Assembly (NCBI GenBank): GCA_045538535.1
Contig: JAZSRN010000090.1
Coordinates: 1 to 10,257, forward strand
Origin: RUG14219 sp045538535
GTDB taxonomy: Bacteria; Cyanobacteriota; Vampirovibrionia; Gastranaerophilales; Gastranaerophilaceae
Direction of reading: 5' to 3'
Length of the DNA stretch: 10,257 bases
The notes under the pieces were generated by a model. The model had not been told where the DNA came from. It searched no databases and worked only from the letters and a program-made list of their open reading frames with translations. The translations under genes and the position numbers were made by a program. This document shows positions 7,187-10,257 of the stretch, one piece after another; position 1 is the first letter of the stretch; each line of letters opens with the position of its first letter.

Positions 7187-7215
7187 ATTATAACATATTA
7201 AAAAAACTTAGGGAA
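7187..7215 (-). promoter_or_regulatory. Extended -10 promoter, predicted leaderless start at 7180
   Basis: The minus strand has TGT then TATAAT (7192-7187), a perfect TGnTATAAT, followed by 6 nt and the ATG at 7180. The best -35 candidate, TTCCCT (7215-7210, 17-nt spacer), is poor, as expected for an extended -10 promoter. It lies just after the terminator of the upstream gene, so the operon is transcribed independently. Confidence 0.65.
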
Positions 7216-7220
7216 GAGTT

Positions 7221-7249
7221 AAAAAAATAAAGCCGCTTGGGAAAGCGGC
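7221..7249 (-). terminator. Intrinsic terminator of the gene ending at 7303
   Basis: Perfect 7-bp stem GCCGCTT (7232-7238) / AAGCGGC (7243-7249) with a 4-nt loop. Read on the minus strand it is followed by TTTATTTTTTT (7231-7221). It lies about 54 nt after the stop codon and separates this gene from the operon starting at 7180. Confidence 0.9.
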
Positions 7250-7302
7250 AGGGAAAAGTTACGAAATTGTGTAGGGGAAAATAATTAATGGAAATCTTAT
7301 TT

Positions 7303-8553
7303 TTATGAAAACAAATTGAATGTTTTTTCAACGTTTTTATCTATTACACTCTTAACCGCATCGTATTCGGTTTGTAGTGCGTTATGTTCCGTATCTAATT
7401 TATTTAATTCAAGGTCAAAACGTTTGTCCTTATTTTCGAGTGCAGTAAGCGCTTGTTCATATTCTCTTTCGGCACGTGCAATAGCCCTTTCGTCCTCAAC
7501 TTCGACGATTGTTTGATCTGAACCGAGTGAAGCAGATACAAAATCATTTGCCGATGATGAGAAGTATTCAAAGAACAATTCACCTTTTTTAAGTTTGCCT
7601 TCAAACAAACTATTATCTTTCATAATCGTTTTGCTTAAATCTTCAACATATTCGTAATGTTTGCCATACTCCTTATTAGTCGTATCATTTAGAGTAGTGG
7701 TATAAGCCATATAATTACCCGTTGCCATACGATTAAACAAGTTTGTATAATAAGTAATCATATCCTTGTTGTTTGCATCAGACGCATCTTTTAGAGTAAC
7801 CTCTCTACCGCTGGCATTTGTATATTGATTACCTTCTAAAAATGCTCTTGTCAATGCAGTGGCATAATCATACAATTCTCTCTGTTCTTTTGTAGAACCT
7901 TCGTAATTTATTGGGTCATAAACATATTCATTAGGATTTGTAGTTGCATTACCATCCTTGTCTAAATAATTTGTACCGTTATTTCTAATATAAGACGGAG
8001 AACCGCCATCTTTTAATTGAATCCAATCGAAGATAACCGTATCATTCAAATCGTGTTCAATATCACCCAAGTTAATACCTAAAGTTGCATAATACTTATC
8101 CCAAGCTTCATGAACCTTTTGCATAGCTGCTTGTTGTTCAGGCGTATCTTTGTTGGCTTCATTATAAACAACACCCAAATCAGATATAGAATATCCCATT
8201 TCAGCAAGGAATACATTCAAATCACCATTACCTTTTTCAAACGCTTTTGCAATATCTCGATTAACAATTGCACGCCCTTTAGCATCAGTTACGACATATT
8301 GTTTGCCGCTAAGCATTTGAGTATCGGTCAAAAGATTATACGAAATATCCGTATAAATTGCTGCGCCATTTGCAAACCCGGTGATAACGGTTAATTTTGT
8401 AGCTTTTAGCGCCTCATTGTATTCTCTGTTAATTTGTTGCGTTTCATCCGCCAATCTTTGTTTTGAATACGAAAGACCTTGAGCGCTATTTTCGTTATCG
8501 CTCATTCTTGCGGTAATGCTGAGTAGTCTGGCTTGTGATGCGGACATTCCCAT
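7303..8553 (-). CDS. Protein of unknown function with helical (coiled-coil) N- and C-termini
   Basis: The 416-residue product has no signal peptide. It starts MGMSASQARLLSITARMSDN and continues as a Gln/Glu/Lys-rich amphipathic helix to about residue 55. The middle (about 70-345) is polar and rich in Asp, Asn, Tyr and Thr. The last 66 residues form a second charged helix with heptad-like spacing (EREYEQAL, then KSVIDKNVEKTFNLFS). Helical ends flanking a variable middle resemble self-assembling surface or secreted proteins such as flagellin- or hook-associated types, but I see no diagnostic flagellar motif. I recall similar proteins in gut Gastranaerophilales genomes, annotated as hypothetical. 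The ATG at 8553 has AAAGGA 10 nt upstream, and a small inverted repeat (GTAAC-TCTG-GTTAC, 8578-8591) lies in its leader. It has its own terminator. Confidence 0.85.
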   Translation of the reverse strand: MGMSASQARLLSITARMSDNENSAQGLSYSKQRLADETQQINREYNEALKATKLTVITGFANGAAIYTDISYNLLTDTQMLSGKQYVVTDAKGRAIVNRDIAKAFEKGNGDLNVFLAEMGYSISDLGVVYNEANKDTPEQQAAMQKVHEAWDKYYATLGINLGDIEHDLNDTVIFDWIQLKDGGSPSYIRNNGTNYLDKDGNATTNPNEYVYDPINYEGSTKEQRELYDYATALTRAFLEGNQYTNASGREVTLKDASDANNKDMITYYTNLFNRMATGNYMAYTTTLNDTTNKEYGKHYEYVEDLSKTIMKDNSLFEGKLKKGELFFEYFSSSANDFVSASLGSDQTIVEVEDERAIARAEREYEQALTALENKDKRFDLELNKLDTEHNALQTEYDAVKSVIDKNVEKTFNLFS

Positions 8554-8621
8554 AACGTCTAAATCCTTTCGTTATTCGTAACTCTGGTTACTTTATCGGT
8601 ATCTTTCACTCAAAACTTTGA

Positions 8622-8795
8622 TTTTTAGATAAAATAATTTACAAACTGTTACAAACACCGAATGAAAAATATAGTGCGCCAGACATCTATTTGCTTTCCA
8701 AATTTTACCAGTTTCTTGACATTGAAGAACGAGCAAGCGTTGAACAAATTCAAGACAGAAAAACTATTAAGTATCGTTTTTCGAGAGGTGATTAG
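8622..8795 (+). pseudogene. Remnant coding frame without a start codon
   Basis: This plus-strand frame is open for 57 codons after a TGA at 8619 and ends at TAG 8793-8795. Its product has a natural-looking composition, including NEKYSAPDIYLLSKFYQFLD and RASVEQIQDRKTIKYRFSRGD read through to the stop. No ATG or GTG start exists; only a TTG at 8691 lies inside it, with no ribosome site. It overlaps the region where the promoter of the minus-strand gene at 8553 should be. I read it as the C-terminal relic of a lost gene, though chance cannot be excluded. No family is recognised. The rest of 8554-8876 holds the palindrome below and the leader of the gene at 8553; I could not pick a convincing promoter for that gene. 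Confidence 0.35.
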
Positions 8796-8813
8796 GTGGG
8801 GTGTAAACTTTAG

Positions 8814-8839
8814 AAAGGTTATGCAATTGCAGAACCCTT
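8814..8839. repeat. 26-bp imperfect palindrome downstream of the pilin-like gene
   Basis: AAAGGTTATGCAA (8814-8826) pairs with TTGCAGAACCCTT (8827-8839) at 11 of 13 positions; the mismatches are 8816/8837 and 8821/8832. It begins about 37 bp beyond the stop of the pilin-like gene. There is no convincing U-tract on either strand, so it is a poor intrinsic terminator. It could be an operator, an attachment-like site, or the cruciform element that some DGR variable regions carry just downstream. Confidence 0.5.
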
Positions 8840-8876
8840 CTTCCAAGATTTATCCTTCGTATAACAAATATGATAA

Positions 8877-9917
8877 TTAATCTATCAAACACACAGCTCT
8901 GCTGCCGTTGCCGTAGCGGTAGTTGCAGTCCCAACTCGTGTCCGTGGAGCCGAAGCCCCTGAGATGCACGCTGCTACTCGAGTACTCCTCACCAGACCAC
9001 AAACGGAAGTGCGGTTCTGGAAGGCCGAGAGAGGATGCTTGGCCGTTGTAGGTAAGATTACTTACGTCTTGTTTTGCTCCCACTGTTGGATTGCCTTCGT
9101 ATAATAATGAGGCTATTTGGCCTAGTTGGGCCAAGGTTGGCATTTTATTGACATGACCACATTGTTTTACTGCGCCTACCCAATAATCAGTGTCGGAATC
9201 ACACGCTTTTATTCCATGGGTGGATATCATTGCTTCACATTCTGCTTTGGTTACCGGAGTTGGTACAAAGCTTGCGCCAAAACATTTTCCATCTATCTCA
9301 AATGCACATGCGGAGCCTAGGCCACCGGAGTTGAAGGTTATGACGTCATTTGATAGTTTGTTTGGCATTTTACTTCCGTTCCAGTCGAATACCGCTGCTA
9401 CACAACCGGATGTGGATGATTGATTGTTTGACCAAGTTACTGGCGCTTCGTCAATATCACATTTGGCGTTGTAGGTTAATATCATTGCGGTACCGTCAGC
9501 GGTCACAATACCTACAGTGTCACCGTATTCATGGGTATCATCGTTTGTCATTTTTAGTTGTTTGCCCGTTTTTGTTTGAGAGATTTCCCATTCTTTACCT
9601 TCGTCGTTAATAATTACTTTCTCTGTTGGCCAACATTCGGTTAGGTGTTGGTTATCGCAGACTTTGGCGATTTTGAGGTGTTTTTGTAATTCGTTTACAA
9701 AATCCATTGTTGTTGCATAACCGCCTAAGGTTGACAAAGATTTCATCTTATCCGTTGCTTTACCGAATTTTTGAGTAATATTTTGGATACGAGCCGTTTT
9801 TACTCGTTCTTGAATATTCGCAATCAATGCCGGCATAGTAATCGCTGCTACAACCCCGACGATTGCTAGGGTGATAAGTACTTCCGCTAAAGTAAATGCT
9901 TTCAATTTTTTCTTCAT
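8877..9917 (-). CDS. Type IV pilin-like (prepilin) protein with a C-type-lectin-like C-terminal domain
   Basis: The N-terminus is a class III prepilin signal: a short basic leader (MKKKLKA), cleavage expected before Phe8, Glu at mature position 5 (Glu12), and a hydrophobic helix (about 8-31) that anchors the subunit and packs in the pilus or pseudopilus core. The -1 residue is Ala instead of the usual Gly, which prepilin peptidases accept. A long globular region with several Cys follows. The last ~105 residues contain YWVGAVKQCGHVNKMPTLAQL (245-265) and WSGEEYS...AVCLID (307-346), the layout of DUF1566/FGE-type lectin-like domains used as DGR targets. The ATG at 9917 has AAAGGT 9 nt upstream. 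It probably encodes a surface-displayed or secretion-system minor pilin that binds ligands; the ligand is unknown. No clear promoter is seen; upstream DNA is repeat-rich. Confidence 0.87.
   Translation of the reverse strand: MKKKLKAFTLAEVLITLAIVGVVAAITMPALIANIQERVKTARIQNITQKFGKATDKMKSLSTLGGYATTMDFVNELQKHLKIAKVCDNQHLTECWPTEKVIINDEGKEWEISQTKTGKQLKMTNDDTHEYGDTVGIVTADGTAMILTYNAKCDIDEAPVTWSNNQSSTSGCVAAVFDWNGSKMPNKLSNDVITFNSGGLGSACAFEIDGKCFGASFVPTPVTKAECEAMISTHGIKACDSDTDYWVGAVKQCGHVNKMPTLAQLGQIASLLYEGNPTVGAKQDVSNLTYNGQASSLGLPEPHFRLWSGEEYSSSSVHLRGFGSTDTSWDCNYRYGNGSRAVCLID
8880..9000 (-). other. Candidate DGR variable region at the 3' end of the pilin-like gene
   Basis: Codons 312-339 (8984-8901) end in C or G in 25 of 28 cases, 19 of them in C. 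The first 28 codons of the same gene have 11 of 28 (both counted by hand). The 84 nt are about 62 percent GC in an AT-rich region. NNC-rich codons in the lectin-like tail are what adenine-directed mutagenesis of AAC codons in a template repeat would leave behind. No template repeat or reverse transcriptase is within the window, so this is an inference. Horizontal acquisition of a GC-rich tail is the alternative. Confidence 0.5.
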
Positions 9918-9969
9918 AGTGTTTTTACCTTTCTTTGTTTATTTGTTTGTACTACTGCTATTCTTTATT

Positions 9970-10047
9970 TGTCATTGCGCACTTGTTGCGCAATCTTTTT
10001 ACACCGATGTCGGCGAATACAGATCGCGGAATAAATCCGCGATGACA
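9970..10047. repeat. REP/MITE-like palindromic element with two hairpins
   Basis: The ends TGTCATTGCG (9970-9979) and CGCGATGACA (10038-10047) are inverted copies with one mismatch. Inside are two perfect 8-bp hairpins: ATTGCGCA/TGCGCAAT (9974-9981/9987-9994, 5-nt loop) and ATCGCGGA/TCCGCGAT (10023-10030/10036-10043, 5-nt loop). A third copy of the end motif, CCGCATGACA, lies at 10097-10106. The GTCAT-TGCG signature and 78-bp size match the general form of bacterial interspersed palindromic repeats. It lies immediately upstream of the pilin-like gene. Confidence 0.75.
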
Positions 10048-10110
10048 GAGGGACTGTACCCCACCCTCTTCTTTCGGACTTGCACGACCAGAATTTCCGC
10101 ATGACAATAC

Positions 10111-10137
10111 ACCTAATTGCATAGCAATTAGGTTTTT
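10111..10137 (+). terminator. Terminator-like hairpin inside the repeat region
   Basis: A perfect 10-bp stem, ACCTAATTGC (10111-10120) / GCAATTAGGT (10124-10133), with a 3-nt loop, runs into TTTTT (10133-10137). As DNA it looks like a plus-strand intrinsic terminator. No plus-strand gene precedes it in the window, so it may simply be another module of the repeat mosaic. Confidence 0.5.
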
Positions 10138-10203
10138 AAAAACGTTGATATTACTGGGTTTTAGGCACTCAATAGGGCGAAAACCCGCTCTGCGCTTGGA
10201 TTG

Positions 10204-10257
10204 CCCCCCCCCCCGTAGGCGCAAATGCAGTCATAGCAAGGGTTTCGGGCAATTTTG
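10204..10257. repeat. Dispersed repeat, right copy, with an 11-C tract
   Basis: Eleven C (10204-10214) followed by a sequence matching positions 7-49 of the window with two differences; it is cut by the window end. On the minus strand it reads LPETLAMTAFAPTG and then a run of G. Beyond the tract the minus strand stays open in another frame down to 9958. A tract of 10 or 13 would join the two frames, whereas 11 puts the upstream frame into a stop 12 codons after the Gly run starts. The stretch 10138-10203 shows no other recognisable feature. Confidence 0.75.

Noticed and set aside
8554..8876. A DGR template repeat or reverse transcriptase beside the pilin-like gene
   Set aside because: The AT-rich sequence shows no copy resembling the GC-rich tail, and the space is too short for a reverse transcriptase.
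8662..8880. A 72-codon plus-strand frame beginning MKNIVRQTS
   Set aside because: It overlaps the more natural-looking frame at 8622-8795, lacks a ribosome site, crosses the palindrome, and ends inside the stop of the pilin-like gene.
9958..10224. An 88-codon minus-strand open frame starting at TTG in the repeat
   Set aside because: It runs across the poly-G tract and through the palindromic repeats, its start lies in the repeat with no ribosome site, and its Arg/Lys/Cys-rich content is typical of translated interspersed repeats.
1..10257. The window as a closed circular plasmid or phage
   Set aside because: The two end copies differ at 2 of 49 positions and are cut at different points. There is no replication, partition or phage gene, and gene content is chromosomal.

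Overview
The window is AT-rich, with A/T-ending codons in most genes. Its families resemble what I know from uncultured gut Gastranaerophilales (Vampirovibrionia, 'Melainabacteria'). The clues are a prepilin whose leader reads KAFTLAEVLITLA, a signal-less protein with helical ends that begins MGMSASQARLLS, and many short signal-peptide and TPR proteins. This placement is family recognition, not a computed result. A related AT-rich Gram-negative phylum such as Elusimicrobiota is possible.

Layout. (1) Positions 1-232 hold a dispersed repeat cut by the window edge, the 5' end of a minus-strand reading frame, and divergent promoters. (2) 233-481 is a small plus-strand gene of unknown function, whose terminator hairpin lies over the 3' end of the next, convergent gene. 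(3) 2895 down to 519 is a tightly coupled minus-strand operon: two paralogous exported proteins, then a LipM-like octanoyltransferase, joined by two TAATG overlaps. (4) 3023-3760 is a plus-strand, cytoplasmic six-repeat TPR protein, divergent from that operon. (5) 7180 down to 3764 is a four-gene minus-strand operon: exported TPR protein, exported calcineurin-like phosphoesterase, MBL-fold hydrolase, small exported TPR protein. (6) 8553-7303 is a 416-residue protein with helical ends and its own intrinsic terminator. (7) 8554-8876 holds an open reading-frame remnant and a long imperfect palindrome. (8) 9917-8877 is a type IV pilin-like protein with a C-type-lectin-like C-terminus. (9) 9918-10257 is a mosaic of short palindromic repeats ending in an 11-C tract and a second copy of the repeat at position 1.

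The most interesting signal is the last ~40 codons of the pilin-like gene. They are abruptly GC-rich, nearly all end in C or G, and encode a WSGEEYS...AVCLID tail like the variable region of diversity-generating retroelement (DGR) targets. No reverse transcriptase or template repeat is in the window, so any retroelement would have to act from elsewhere.

A second pattern is a shared promoter geometry. Three minus-strand starts that open a transcription unit (107, 2895, 7180) have an extended -10 (TGnTATAAT or TGnTATAAA) exactly 6 nt before the ATG and no Shine-Dalgarno, which predicts leaderless mRNAs. The second and third genes of the 2895 operon, the MBL gene and the genes starting at 233, 8553 and 9917 carry recognisable Shine-Dalgarno sequences.

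Working together: the genes suggest an envelope-oriented region (exported TPR and coiled-coil proteins, a pilin-like adhesin, an exported phosphoesterase) with one lipoate-metabolism gene attached. No tRNA, rRNA, CRISPR array or complete insertion sequence was seen.
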